Below are positions 26,742 through 36,646 of a stretch of 64,000 bases of DNA, in pieces. The stretch's first letter is position 1, and each line of letters starts with the position of its first letter. The position numbers were made by a program, and so were the translations under genes. The notes below the pieces were generated by a model. The model worked only from the letters and a program-made list of their open reading frames with translations, did not search any database and was not told the origin of the DNA. The DNA comes from Clostridiales bacterium CHKCI001 (GTDB lineage Bacteria > Bacillota > Clostridia > Lachnospirales > Lachnospiraceae): assembly GCA_900045905.1 (NCBI GenBank), contig FCNS01000038.1:124001-188000 (forward strand), read 5' to 3'.

Positions 26742-27512
26742 ATGAGTTACAGAAATGAATGGTTTCTATTAGAAGCAGATGATAATATGGATGAGATTGA
26801 ACATAGAGAAATGACAGAAGAATTCTTATTTTATAAGGCAGTAGCTAACGGAGACATTGATAAAGTTAAAGCGAACTGTGAACAAGATCGATTTATGGAG
26901 GATGAGGGAGTCGGAGTTCTTTCAAGAAATCCAGTGATTAACTTGAAATATCATTTTGTAATTACAACTGCAATGGTTACACGGTTATGTAGACAGAATG
27001 GTATGGAATTAGAAAAAGCATTTCGCTTGAGTGATTTTTATATTCGGAAGTTGGATGATATTTATACAGAAAAAGAAATTCATAAACTACATGATGAAAT
27101 GGTTATGGATTACGCAAAGAGAATGAACAACTGTTTGCGTGGCGATATTAATTCCAAACATATAAATGCATGTAAAGAATATATCTATGCTCATATAAAA
27201 GATCGCATCGCGATAGAAGATCTTGCAAATGAACTTGGAGTCTCAGCGAGTTATCTTTCCCGTTTATTTAAAAAAGAAACAGGAGTCTCAGTGAGTGTAT
27301 ATATAAGGAGACAAAAAATCGATATGGCTAAAAACCTGCTTAGATTCAGTGACTATTCAATGGTTGAAATTGCCAATAGACTATCATTTTCATCACAGAG
27401 TCATTTTATACAACAGTTTCGTGAAGTGGTAGGAATGACTCCAAAAAAATACCGTGATAAGTATTATATGATTCAGTGGGATATTGAATCTGAAGCCACA
27501 AATTCAGATTAA
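26742..27512 (+). CDS. AraC family regulator, likely activator of the beta-glucan genes
   Basis: 256 residues from ATG 26742, preceded by GGGAGTGG; the open frame extends 43 codons further up but without a site. The C-terminal ~100 residues hold both AraC helix-turn-helix motifs (IAIEDLANELGVSASYLSRLFKKETG and MVEIANRLSFSSQSHFIQQFREVVGMTPKKYR). The N-terminal part lacks a cupin and resembles the regulatory region found in AraC proteins next to Lachnospiraceae sugar ABC operons. It lies between the phosphorylases and the ABC genes. The operator shared by the GH16 and ABC promoters is its probable site. Confidence 0.88.
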   Translation: MSYRNEWFLLEADDNMDEIEHREMTEEFLFYKAVANGDIDKVKANCEQDRFMEDEGVGVLSRNPVINLKYHFVITTAMVTRLCRQNGMELEKAFRLSDFYIRKLDDIYTEKEIHKLHDEMVMDYAKRMNNCLRGDINSKHINACKEYIYAHIKDRIAIEDLANELGVSASYLSRLFKKETGVSVSVYIRRQKIDMAKNLLRFSDYSMVEIANRLSFSSQSHFIQQFREVVGMTPKKYRDKYYMIQWDIESEATNSD

Positions 27513-27708
27513 GCTACTAAGCATGTTAAGTGTACGGAGTCGTTGAAACAAAGTCTATTTTCTTACAGTTTGCCTAACAGATAGCATCTAAATTTGGACG
27601 AGGTCTTAGGATACGTTTAACACTGCCTATCATATCTACTTTGTCTTGTGCATTTAATTATAATAGTATAATATATCAATTTTTATATAATAAAAAGAAG
27701 TGTGTAAA

Positions 27709-27842
27709 AATATCATATTTATGACATAAAATGAGTGTAGTGAAAAAATAGTCATAAATATGATATTTTTGTGAAATTTATAATATATCATATAATTTAA
27801 TTGAGCTATAATGACTTCATCTTAATAGAGTGCGCACTTTAA
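27709..27842 (+). promoter_or_regulatory. Promoter/operator of the ABC sugar transporter operon
   Basis: AATATCATATTTATGAC (27709-27725) and GTCATAAATATGATATT (27751-27767) form a perfect 17-bp inverted repeat with a 25-base gap. Downstream come a TATAAT -10 (27807-27812) and ATCTTAATAGA (27819). The right arm, -10 and start region have the same spacing (56 and 68 bases) as in front of the GH16 gene at 16600. The likely binder is the AraC protein encoded just upstream. Confidence 0.7.
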
Positions 27843-27861
27843 AAAATTAGGAGGTATAACA

Positions 27862-29238
27862 ATGAAAAAGAGAATATTTGCTGCTTTAATGACAACTGTA
27901 ACAGTTGCTGGATTGTTATCGGGATGTGGAGGGAATAATGGAAACGAAACAGATTCAGCAGTAGAAGGAAAAGTTATTAATATTTATAGTTGGAATGATG
28001 AATTTCGTACCAGATTGGAAGCGATTTATCCAGAAGTTGAGGGCAGTTCTGAAGATGGTACAATAACAACTTTAAAGGATGGAACAGAGATTCACTGGAT
28101 TATCAATCCAAATCAGGATGGTGTGTATCAACAGAAACTTGATGAAGCACTTCTCAATCAGGCAGATGCAGCTGCGGATGATAAAGTAGATATTTTCCTG
28201 TCTGAGACAGATTATGTTTTCAAGTACACAGATGCGGATGCGGATATTGCTATGCCGCTAAAAGACTTGGGTATTGACCCAGATACGGATCTAAAAGATC
28301 AGTATGATTTTACAAAAACTACTGCTTCTGATCAAAATGGTGTTCAGAGAGGTTCTACATGGCAGTGTTGTCCTGGACTACTAGTATATCGCCGTGATAT
28401 AGCAAAAGATGTATTTGGTACAGATGATCCTGAAACTGTAGGTGAGAAGGTAAAAGATTGGGATACTCTTAAGGAAACTGCGAAAGAATTGAAAGAAAAG
28501 GGATATTTCACATTTTCCTCCTATGCAGATACATTCCGCCTCTATGGAAATAGTATTGATGAACCATGGGTTACTGAGGGAGAAACAGTTGTCAAAGTAA
28601 ATCAGAATATTATGAACTGGATTAGTGATTCAAAGGAATGGTTGGATGCAGGATATTTTAATAAAACAGTAAAAGGTCAGTTTAATGATGACTGGAATAA
28701 AGCAATGAGTTCCTCTTCGAGTGTTTTTGCATTTTTACTGCCAGCATGGGGAATTGATTTTACATTGAAACCTAACTGGGATGGTGATGATGGCGCATGG
28801 GGAGTAACAAATCCACCACAGGAATACAATTGGGGCGGTTCTTATATTCATGCGGCAACTGGTACAGATAATATAGAACATGTAAAAGATATTATTCTTT
28901 CCCTTACTGCCAATAAAGACAATTTATTAAAGATTTCAAAAGATTATCTTGACTTTACAAATACAGTGAGTGGAATGCAGGAAGTAGCAGATAATGATGA
29001 AGAATTTGCATCAGATTTCCTTGGTGGACAGAATCCATATAAATATTTTGCGCCAGTTGCGGAGAATATTAAGATGGCACCTCTTTCCTCTTATGATCAA
29101 GGATGTGTAGAATTAATTCAGAATTCATTTGGAGATTATTTCCAAGGAAATATAGATTTTGATAGAGCAAAAGAAAATTTCGAAACAGCCATTCGGGAAC
29201 GTTATCCTGACATTACAGAAATTCAGTGGCCAGAGTAA
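27862..29238 (+). CDS. ABC transporter sugar-binding lipoprotein
   Basis: 458 residues. Lipoprotein signal with LLSGCGG (cysteine about residue 22), followed by an acidic linker and a family 1 solute-binding fold starting VINIYSWNDEF. It would sit on the outer face of the membrane and deliver oligosaccharides to the two permeases that follow. No ATPase gene is nearby, as is usual for Firmicute sugar importers that share an MsmK-type ATPase. In this locus the ligand is probably a beta-gluco-oligosaccharide, by inference from neighbours. Ribosome site TTAGGAGG. Confidence 0.92.
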   Translation: MKKRIFAALMTTVTVAGLLSGCGGNNGNETDSAVEGKVINIYSWNDEFRTRLEAIYPEVEGSSEDGTITTLKDGTEIHWIINPNQDGVYQQKLDEALLNQADAAADDKVDIFLSETDYVFKYTDADADIAMPLKDLGIDPDTDLKDQYDFTKTTASDQNGVQRGSTWQCCPGLLVYRRDIAKDVFGTDDPETVGEKVKDWDTLKETAKELKEKGYFTFSSYADTFRLYGNSIDEPWVTEGETVVKVNQNIMNWISDSKEWLDAGYFNKTVKGQFNDDWNKAMSSSSSVFAFLLPAWGIDFTLKPNWDGDDGAWGVTNPPQEYNWGGSYIHAATGTDNIEHVKDIILSLTANKDNLLKISKDYLDFTNTVSGMQEVADNDEEFASDFLGGQNPYKYFAPVAENIKMAPLSSYDQGCVELIQNSFGDYFQGNIDFDRAKENFETAIRERYPDITEIQWPE

Positions 29239-29308
29239 AAGGATGCATAGAATGCCGTATTGTGAAATAGGTTAATATGTTGATTTTTATGGAAAGGAGT
29301 TATAATCT

Positions 29309-30244
29309 ATGAAAAAAAAGCGCAAAAGTGTCAGCTATGCTAAATGGGGATACATATTTATTCTTCCATTTTTCGTATGTTTTTTTATTTTTTCGTTCAT
29401 CCCTTTGATTGACACGATTCGATACAGCTTTTTTGAGTATTATCGATCTGGAATTAAAGAAATAGGTCCTAATTTCATTGGATTAGAAAATTATATCAGC
29501 CTTTTGAAATCAGATATGCTGAAATATGCAGGTAACACATTGATTTTATGGGTTATTGGATTTGTTCCGCAGATTGTGGTTGCATTACTTCTTGCAAACT
29601 GGTTTACAGATATTCGTTTGAAGATTCACGGCAAGCAGTTTTTTAAAGTTATTATTTATCTGCCAAATCTAATTATGGCATCAGCATTCGCAATGTTATT
29701 TTTTGCAATGTTTTCTACAAATGGACCAATTAATTCAATTCTAACTTCAGTAGGATGGATTAAGGAACCAATCGATTTTCTCGGGTCCGTATTTGGAACT
29801 AGATCATTAGTTGGTTTAATGAATTTTTTGATGTGGTTTGGAAACACAACGATTATGCTTATGGCTGCAATAATGGGTATTAGTCCAGATATATTTGAAG
29901 CATGTGAATTGGACGGTTGTACTAGTAGTAAGAGGTTCTTTTACATTACGCTTCCATTGATTAGACCAATTTTGGCATATACTCTGATTACTTCTATTAT
30001 TGGTGGTTTGCAGATGTTTGATGTGCCTCAAATCCTTACAAATGGTCAAGGAAATCCAGACCGTACTTCAATGACTTTGATTATGTTCTTGAATAGTCAT
30101 TTGAAGAGCAGGAATTATGGTATGGCAGGTGCATTATCCGTATACTTATTTATTGTAAGTGCAATTCTTTGTTTCTTTGTATATAAGATGACAAATGGAG
30201 ATAACGGAGATCATTTAAAGAAAGTAACTAAAAAAGGTAAATAA
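29309..30244 (+). CDS. ABC sugar permease, MalF/UgpA type
   Basis: 311 residues, six predicted membrane helices, beginning with a basic KKKRKSVSYAKWGYIFILPFF segment. The EAA loop that contacts the ATPase is seen as DIFEACELDGCTSSKRFFYITLPLIRP (given here as one motif, about residues 195-221). It pairs with the next permease, 16 bases downstream. AAAGGAG precedes the start. First permease of the beta-glucan importer. Confidence 0.92.
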   Translation: MKKKRKSVSYAKWGYIFILPFFVCFFIFSFIPLIDTIRYSFFEYYRSGIKEIGPNFIGLENYISLLKSDMLKYAGNTLILWVIGFVPQIVVALLLANWFTDIRLKIHGKQFFKVIIYLPNLIMASAFAMLFFAMFSTNGPINSILTSVGWIKEPIDFLGSVFGTRSLVGLMNFLMWFGNTTIMLMAAIMGISPDIFEACELDGCTSSKRFFYITLPLIRPILAYTLITSIIGGLQMFDVPQILTNGQGNPDRTSMTLIMFLNSHLKSRNYGMAGALSVYLFIVSAILCFFVYKMTNGDNGDHLKKVTKKGK

Positions 30245-30259
30245 AGGGGGAAATGGACG

Positions 30260-31105
30260 ATGAAGTCAAAAAAACCAAAACATGTACAGAGTATTTTAGC
30301 TCATATAGTACTTATTATTTTATCATTTTTATGTCTGTTTTTCTTCTATATACTGATCGTTAATTCAACACGGTCTCATGGAGATTTGCAGAAGGGATTT
30401 TCGGCTATTCCAGGGACATACCTTTTGGAAAATTTAAAAAATGTTGCTAATGATGGAAGTTTTCCAATGTTTAGAGGAATTGTGAATAGTTTGATTGTAT
30501 CAGGATGTTCCGCTGCTCTTTGTACATATTTTTCATCATTGACAGCATACGGTTTGTATGCATACGATTTTAAAGCGAAAAAAGTAGCGTTTACGTTTAT
30601 TATGGCAATTCTTGTTATGCCAACTCAGGTTACAGCGATGGGATTCTTGCGTTTGGTTACAAATATGGGAATGTATGATTCGTTACTGCCACTTATTATA
30701 CCTTCGATCGCATCTCCAGCCATATTTTACTTTATGTATAGCTACTTACAGTCATCGCTTCCTCTATCTTTGGTAGAAGCAGCAAGAATTGATGGTTCTG
30801 GAGAATTTATGACGTTTAATAGAGTTGTACTTCCAATCATGAAACCTGCTATTGCAGTACAAGCTATTTTCTCATTTGTTGGTTCATGGAATAATTATTT
30901 TGTTCCAGCTCTTGTAATTCAGTCGAAAGAAAAGATGACCGTTCCAATTTTGATTGCTACACTCCGAGGTGCAGATTATATGAATTTTGATATGGGAAAA
31001 ATTTATACGATGATTACGGTTGCAATTATACCAATTATTATTGTGTATCTTATTCTTTCTAAGTATATTATAGCAGGAGTTACACTTGGTGGTGTTAAGG
31101 AATAA
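30260..31105 (+). CDS. ABC sugar permease, MalG/UgpE type
   Basis: 281 residues with six predicted membrane helices. The EAA loop reads EAARIDGSGEFMTFNRVVLP (about 173-192), and the C-terminus IIAGVTLGGVKE is typical of MalG-type permeases. It forms a heterodimer with the preceding permease. The ribosome site is AAAGGGGGAAA. Followed by a strong hairpin and then the GH3 gene. Confidence 0.92.
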   Translation: MKSKKPKHVQSILAHIVLIILSFLCLFFFYILIVNSTRSHGDLQKGFSAIPGTYLLENLKNVANDGSFPMFRGIVNSLIVSGCSAALCTYFSSLTAYGLYAYDFKAKKVAFTFIMAILVMPTQVTAMGFLRLVTNMGMYDSLLPLIIPSIASPAIFYFMYSYLQSSLPLSLVEAARIDGSGEFMTFNRVVLPIMKPAIAVQAIFSFVGSWNNYFVPALVIQSKEKMTVPILIATLRGADYMNFDMGKIYTMITVAIIPIIIVYLILSKYIIAGVTLGGVKE

Positions 31106-31122
31106 AGAAGCTATGCTATGAT

Positions 31123-31179
31123 AAAAACTGTCATAGAAAGTCCCCATTTAATTGGAGAAAAACTATGACAGTTTTTTTA
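31123..31179 (+). terminator. Intrinsic terminator after the permeases
   Basis: AAAAACTGTCATAG (31123-31136) pairs perfectly with CTATGACAGTTTTT (31163-31176), 14 bp, followed by TT. Only 35 bases separate it from the GH3 start, and I see no good promoter in between, so GH3 may depend on readthrough. Confidence 0.85.
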
Positions 31180-31214
31180 TTCTATTTGGAATTTTATGAA
31201 GAGGAGAACTTACG

Positions 31215-33674
31215 ATGGTAAAAGAATGGAAACATAGTGGCAGTACGACTACAGTATTATCAGCTCGTGAACGGGAACACCAATGCTTGGCGAGAAAAGT
31301 AGCAGTTGAAGGAATTGTCTTATTAAAAAATGAAGCGGTTCTTCCACTTAATATATCTGATCCAGTTGCAATATTTGGAAATGGTGCAGAAAAAACAGTA
31401 AAAGGAGGAATTGGTTCGGGAGATGTCAATAATCGAAGAAATGTATCTATTTACAAAGGAATGAAAGAAGATGGAGCTATCATTACAAGTGAAAACTGGA
31501 TACAAGATTATGATAAACGCTACGAAGCTGCCAGACAGAAATGGAAAGAGAAGATTCTAGAAGAAGCTCAAAATGTAGAAAATCCATTTGATGCATATGC
31601 AGCGAATCCGTTTAATTTTCCAGAAGGACGTCAAATTATAGAAAAAGACCTAGAAGGAGCTTTGTCAATAGTCTATGTAGTTAGTAGAATTTCTGGAGAG
31701 GGGAAAGATCGGAGACTGGAAAAAGGAGATTACTATTTAAGCTTGAAAGAGAGTGAGGATATCCTTTATCTTAACACATATGGAATTCCAATAATTCTGA
31801 TTATAAATGCTGGCGGTCCTATTGAAATTACCGATATTCTTCAGGAGGCGGAAAATGTCCGTGCTGTTTTAAACATTTCTCAGCCAGGTCAGGAAGGAGG
31901 ATATGCAGTTGCAGACATCCTTTATGGAAAAGCTGTACCAGAAGGAAAGCTGACAGCAACGTGGGCTAGAAGATATGAAGATTATCCTTTTGCTTCAAAT
32001 TACAGTTATCTTAATGGCGATTTAGAAAAAGAAGAGTATGGAGAAGAGATCTACGTCGGGTATCGGTATTTTGACAGTTTTGGTGTGGAGCCACTGTTTC
32101 CATTTGGGTATGGTCTTTCTTATACATCGTTTAAAATAAATTTCCAGGAATTACAAATAAAAGAACATTCCATGCAACTAAAGGTTTTGGTGGAAAATAC
32201 AGGAGAGAAGTTTGCCGGAAGAGAAGTAGTGCAGGTTTATGCGACGCTTCCACAAAGCGGAATGGCAAAAGAGTACCAGAGACTTATAGGTTTTGCAAAA
32301 ACTGATTTGCTGCAGCCAGGAGAGGGTGAAACTATTTCGATACAGATTCATCAGAAACAACTGGCAGTCTTTTCAGAAGCACAACAGGAGTGGTTGGTAG
32401 AAAAGGGAATTTATGGAATATGGATTGGGAATAGCTCTGCCACTACAAAACTTTCTGCATTCGTTAACGTTTCTAAAGATAGTACTATTGAAAAAACGCA
32501 TAAAATTTGTATACAGAAAGAAAATTTTGAAAAATTAGATATTGCCCAATATGCTGTAGAGCAGGAAGGCTTATGGTTAGAGGAAGGAAAACGATGTAAC
32601 GTACCAGTATATGAGTTTTTGCCACGTATGGAGCAGGAAAAAATATATAAAGAACTTATTGAATGTGAATATCCAGTAGAAGAATTGATTCCGCTTTTAT
32701 ATGGAAATATAACGTCTGGTGCTAGTACACTTGGCTCATCTGGTGTTCGTGTACCAGGTTCTGCAGGTGAAACTACAGAAGCACTAGAAGAAAAGTATGG
32801 CATACGTTCGCTGATCATGGCAGATGGACCAGCTGGGCTCCGACTTAGACAGAGTTATCAGGTTGATAGGGAGAGTGATACGGTTTATGGTACAGGGGTT
32901 CTAGGATCTCTGGAAAATGGATTTCTGCTTCCATTGGAGTATCATGAAAATGCAGATACTTACTATCAATATTGTACAGCGTTTCCAGTTGGTACTGAGT
33001 TAGCACAAACATGGGATTTTGCATTACTCAAGGAATTTGGACAGGCGATTGCGGAAGAAATGGAGGAATATCAAGTAGATCTTTGGTTGGCGCCAGGGAT
33101 GAACATACAGAGAAATCCTCTCTGTGGTCGAAATTTTGAATATTTTTCTGAAGATCCGCTGTTATCTGGGATGATGGCCGCAGCTATTACACTGGGAGTT
33201 CAGAGTCGATCTGGATGCGGTGTCACAATCAAGCACTTTTCTTGCAATAATCAGGAAGACAACCGTATGGGAGTAAATGTATGTGTATCAGAACGGACTT
33301 TACGTGAAATATATTTGCGAGGTTTTGAAATTGCCGTAAAAAGCAGTGCACCTCAAGCGATAATGACTTCCTATAATTTGATTAATGGAATTCATTCTGC
33401 AAACAGCCGAGATTTATGTACAGTAGTTGCTCGAGAAGAATGGGGATTCGAGGGAGTAATTATGTCGGATTGGAATACGACGGTTCCAAAGGATGGAAGC
33501 GTTCCGTGGAAATGTGTGGCTGCTGGTAATGATATTATTATGCCTGGGAATATCTGTGACGATGAAAATATTCGAAAAGCGTATGCAGAAGGAAAGCTTT
33601 CTGAAAAAGATATTCGCGCCTGTGCTAGTAGGATTATTGCAATGATTAAAAAAATCTCTAAGTCCAATCAATAA
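31215..33674 (+). CDS. Circularly permuted GH3 beta-glucosidase
   Basis: 819 residues, no signal peptide, so cytosolic. The domain order is reversed relative to most GH3 enzymes: the alpha/beta sandwich (about 25-250, ending GKLTATWARRYEDYPF) and the fibronectin III-like domain (about 300-410, FPFGYGLSYTSF) come first, and the TIM-barrel (about 535-819) last. The nucleophile is D752 in GVIMSDWNTT; IKHFSCNNQE and LAPGMNIQRNP are substrate-site motifs. The same order is known in Ruminococcus and Butyrivibrio beta-glucosidases. It would hydrolyse imported beta-glucosides alongside the phosphorylases. Confidence 0.92.
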   Translation: MVKEWKHSGSTTTVLSAREREHQCLARKVAVEGIVLLKNEAVLPLNISDPVAIFGNGAEKTVKGGIGSGDVNNRRNVSIYKGMKEDGAIITSENWIQDYDKRYEAARQKWKEKILEEAQNVENPFDAYAANPFNFPEGRQIIEKDLEGALSIVYVVSRISGEGKDRRLEKGDYYLSLKESEDILYLNTYGIPIILIINAGGPIEITDILQEAENVRAVLNISQPGQEGGYAVADILYGKAVPEGKLTATWARRYEDYPFASNYSYLNGDLEKEEYGEEIYVGYRYFDSFGVEPLFPFGYGLSYTSFKINFQELQIKEHSMQLKVLVENTGEKFAGREVVQVYATLPQSGMAKEYQRLIGFAKTDLLQPGEGETISIQIHQKQLAVFSEAQQEWLVEKGIYGIWIGNSSATTKLSAFVNVSKDSTIEKTHKICIQKENFEKLDIAQYAVEQEGLWLEEGKRCNVPVYEFLPRMEQEKIYKELIECEYPVEELIPLLYGNITSGASTLGSSGVRVPGSAGETTEALEEKYGIRSLIMADGPAGLRLRQSYQVDRESDTVYGTGVLGSLENGFLLPLEYHENADTYYQYCTAFPVGTELAQTWDFALLKEFGQAIAEEMEEYQVDLWLAPGMNIQRNPLCGRNFEYFSEDPLLSGMMAAAITLGVQSRSGCGVTIKHFSCNNQEDNRMGVNVCVSERTLREIYLRGFEIAVKSSAPQAIMTSYNLINGIHSANSRDLCTVVAREEWGFEGVIMSDWNTTVPKDGSVPWKCVAAGNDIIMPGNICDDENIRKAYAEGKLSEKDIRACASRIIAMIKKISKSNQ

Positions 33675-33744
33675 ATATTAAAAGGTGAATGGAAGAGATT
33701 TATATAATTGATAAAAGTTTAAACAGAATTTTATAAAGAAAGAT

Positions 33745-33790
33745 AGCACTCCGATCACTACCTTTAGGTAATGATCGGAGTGCTGTTAAA
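33745..33790. terminator. Terminator between GH3 and the uxu genes
   Basis: AGCACTCCGATCA (33745 onward) pairs with TGATCGGAGTGCT (ending 33784), and the loop forms a further small stem (TACC/GGTA), giving an almost continuous 18-bp hairpin followed by GTTAAAATTTT. Located between convergent genes; may stop transcription from both sides. Confidence 0.8.
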
Positions 33791-33855
33791 ATTTTATAAA
33801 GAAAATTTCAAAAGCAATAGTTTATTTAAAAATTTTTTCTAATCTTAAAGAAAAA

Positions 33856-35469
33856 CTAACCAACATATTTTTCTAAGGTTTTTTGTACTGCACCTGGACC
33901 TGCAATTAATTCTGTGAAGTATTGGCAAACTTTTTCTGCCATACCAATCTCATAGAGATCTACGCCGAAAATTTTCTTATTTTCTAAGATTGGTTTTAAT
34001 ACAGTTGCTGCACCTGCGGTGTCACCTAATTGAATATCCTTTACATATGGGCATACGGTATCTAATAATGGGTCAGAGCTTAACGTGAATGCTTTGCCTT
34101 GATCGTCAATTGCCATCAGATAACGGCACCATCCTGCAAATACAAGTGGAATTAATTTTAAATCATTTACATTAAGAGAATCGGAAGCTTCATATGCTTT
34201 AATTGTCTCACCGAAGCGAATTGCTAATTTTTGAGAAGTGTCGGTTGCGATTCTCTGAGGAGTATCTGGCATAAATGGATTTGGAATACGTACATTCAAT
34301 ACTTGGTCAATGAATGTCTTTGGATCTAAGATACCTGGATTAATTACAACTGGAAGTCCTTCTTTGTATCCAATGCCTTCCACTAATTTTTTCAGGGCAG
34401 GATTTTTCATTTCTTTGGAAATTAAATCATAATCTAATAAGCATCCAAATATCGCTAATGCAGTATGAAGTGGATTTAAACAGGTACATACTTTCATTTT
34501 TTCCACTTTATCAACCGTTTCACGAGTAGTAAACATTAAGCCGCCTTTTTCCAGCTCTGGTCTTCCATTTGGAAATGCATCTTCGATAACGAGATATTCA
34601 CATTCTTCTGCATTTACGAATGGAGCAACATAGGTATTTTTCGATGTAATAACAGGATCCAATTCTTCTACGCCATCATTTGCTAAGATATCCCGAACAG
34701 AAGGATCTGGTCTTGGGGTAATCTTATCAATCATTGTCCAAGGGAATGAAACTTTCTTTGGATCATTGATGTAAGCATGAAAACCTTCTTTTACAAGTGC
34801 TGCTTCTTCCCACTGTTTTGCAAATGCTTCAACTGCTTCATAAAGTTTTGTTCCATTATGAGAGCAGTTATCCATACTAACCATTGCAATTGGTTTTTCT
34901 CCAGATAGGAAACGTGTATATAATAAAGAAACTACTTTTCCAATATAACTTTCTGGTTTTTCAGGACCATTTTTCATATCGGCTTGTACGGAAGGAAGCA
35001 TCTCTCCGCGTCCATTTACGAGACTATAGCCTTTTTCTGTTATCGTAAAGCTTACCATTTGAAGAGAATCATTTTCAAAAATTTCTTTTAAACGAGCAAA
35101 ATCAGTTTCATTTTCACTGTCAACGGTAACGGATTCTACAACACTTCCAACAACTGTTTTATCGACGGTACCATCTGCTTTTAATGTTACGACAATACCG
35201 TAATCATCATGAGGCTTATACATTTTTTCAATGATTTCATAGTCGAATCCTTCTGCTACAATTAATCCACGATCCAATACCCCATCATTTAATAAGTTCT
35301 GAATAACATTCGCTTGGAATGCACGAAAAATATTTCCAGCACCGAAATGAACCCAAAATGGATGTTCTTTTGTTTTTTTCGTAATTGCTGCACGATCAAA
35401 TTGAGGCAGAGCGAATCCAGCGTCTTCCCAAATTTTTGTATCTTTTAACCCAACTTCATTTAATTTCAT
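33856..35469 (-). CDS. uxuB: Fructuronate reductase (mannitol dehydrogenase family)
   Basis: 537 residues from ATG 35469 (MKLNEVGLKD), with GGAGG eight bases before it; the frame opens five codons earlier. The Rossmann segment HFGAGNIFRAFQANVIQ is typical of long-chain mannitol dehydrogenases, with SMDNCSHNG and the substrate-region KVCTCLNPLHTALA further on. It would reduce D-fructuronate to D-mannonate with NADH. Mannitol or tagaturonate reduction cannot be excluded from sequence, but the uxuA gene 110 bases upstream on the same strand supports the glucuronate pathway. Confidence 0.88.
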   Translation of the reverse strand: MKLNEVGLKDTKIWEDAGFALPQFDRAAITKKTKEHPFWVHFGAGNIFRAFQANVIQNLLNDGVLDRGLIVAEGFDYEIIEKMYKPHDDYGIVVTLKADGTVDKTVVGSVVESVTVDSENETDFARLKEIFENDSLQMVSFTITEKGYSLVNGRGEMLPSVQADMKNGPEKPESYIGKVVSLLYTRFLSGEKPIAMVSMDNCSHNGTKLYEAVEAFAKQWEEAALVKEGFHAYINDPKKVSFPWTMIDKITPRPDPSVRDILANDGVEELDPVITSKNTYVAPFVNAEECEYLVIEDAFPNGRPELEKGGLMFTTRETVDKVEKMKVCTCLNPLHTALAIFGCLLDYDLISKEMKNPALKKLVEGIGYKEGLPVVINPGILDPKTFIDQVLNVRIPNPFMPDTPQRIATDTSQKLAIRFGETIKAYEASDSLNVNDLKLIPLVFAGWCRYLMAIDDQGKAFTLSSDPLLDTVCPYVKDIQLGDTAGAATVLKPILENKKIFGVDLYEIGMAEKVCQYFTELIAGPGAVQKTLEKYVG

Positions 35470-35578
35470 TCTTATTTCCTCCATGCTTAATTAAATAGCC
35501 CTTTTGATAAAGAAGTCTTATCTTAAAACCTTCTCCGATTCATTTTTAATCTTTATCAAAAGGCTGAATTAGGAACAG

Positions 35579-36646
35579 TTACCGATTGCTTTTTACAATT
35601 GCTTCCCAAAGACCATTTAAGTAAGTGGCACCTAAAGCACGATCGTAAAGTCCGTATCCAGGCATTGCTACTTCATCCCAAATCATTCTTCCATGGTCTG
35701 GACGAATTGGTCCATCAAATCCAATATCGTATAATGCTTTCATGATTTCATACATATCAAAATTTCCATCGGAAGATAAGTGAGCAGCTTCTTCAAAATC
35801 GGTTGGACTATTAAATTTTAAGTTTCTAACATGAGCAAAATGAATTCTTCCCTTTAAAGAACGAATCATATCTGGCAAATCATTTTGTAAATTGGTTCCG
35901 TAAGAACCAGAGCAGAATGTAACTCCATTATGTGGATTATCAACCATCTTCATCATACGTAAAATGTTTGTCTTATTAATAATAATACGAGGAAGTCCAA
36001 ATACGCTCCATGCTGGATCGTCTGGATGAATTGCCATGTTGATATCGTATTTATCACAAGTCGGCATAATTCTTTCTAAGAAATATTTTAGATTGGCAAA
36101 TAATTTTTCATCATCTACGTCTTTGTACATAGCAAACAGTTCTTTAATTTTTGCCATTCGTTCTGGTTCCCATCCTGGCATAATCGTTCCGTTCATATCG
36201 CCAGAAATGGAGTTGAACATATCTTCAGGATTTAAATTATCAACGGCTTCTTGTGTGTAAGCCAAAACGGTAGATCCATCTGGTCTTACTCTTGCCAATT
36301 CGGTACGAGTCCAGTCAAATACTGGCATAAAATTATAGCATACTAAATGAATATCTTCTTTTCCTAAATTCTCCAATGTAGTGATATAATTATCAATATA
36401 TTGATCACGATCAGGAGTTCCTACTTTAATTGCATCGTGAACATTAACACTTTCAATTCCAGAAATATGAAGGCCCGATGCAGCAACTTCTTCTTTTAAT
36501 GCACGAATTGCTTCTCTGCTCCATACATCTCCAGGAGCTGTGTCGTACAATGTTGTGATAACTCCAGTTACACCAGGAATCTGTCTAATTTGCTTTAACG
36601 TAACTGTGTCAAATTTGGAACCATACCATCTTAATGTCATTTCCAT
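35579..36646 (-). CDS. uxuA: Mannonate dehydratase
   Basis: 355 residues; dehydrates D-mannonate to 2-keto-3-deoxygluconate in glucuronate catabolism. MEMTLRWYGSKFDTVTLKQIRQIPGVTGVI and LVCYNFMPVFDWTRTEL are diagnostic of UxuA, and metal-binding residues are seen in NMAIHPDDP, TFCSGSYG, HVRNLK and RPDHGRMIW. GAGAGG lies nine bases before the ATG at 36646. It reads in the same direction as uxuB and opposite to the AraC regulator. Confidence 0.95.
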   Translation of the reverse strand: MEMTLRWYGSKFDTVTLKQIRQIPGVTGVITTLYDTAPGDVWSREAIRALKEEVAASGLHISGIESVNVHDAIKVGTPDRDQYIDNYITTLENLGKEDIHLVCYNFMPVFDWTRTELARVRPDGSTVLAYTQEAVDNLNPEDMFNSISGDMNGTIMPGWEPERMAKIKELFAMYKDVDDEKLFANLKYFLERIMPTCDKYDINMAIHPDDPAWSVFGLPRIIINKTNILRMMKMVDNPHNGVTFCSGSYGTNLQNDLPDMIRSLKGRIHFAHVRNLKFNSPTDFEEAAHLSSDGNFDMYEIMKALYDIGFDGPIRPDHGRMIWDEVAMPGYGLYDRALGATYLNGLWEAIVKSNR

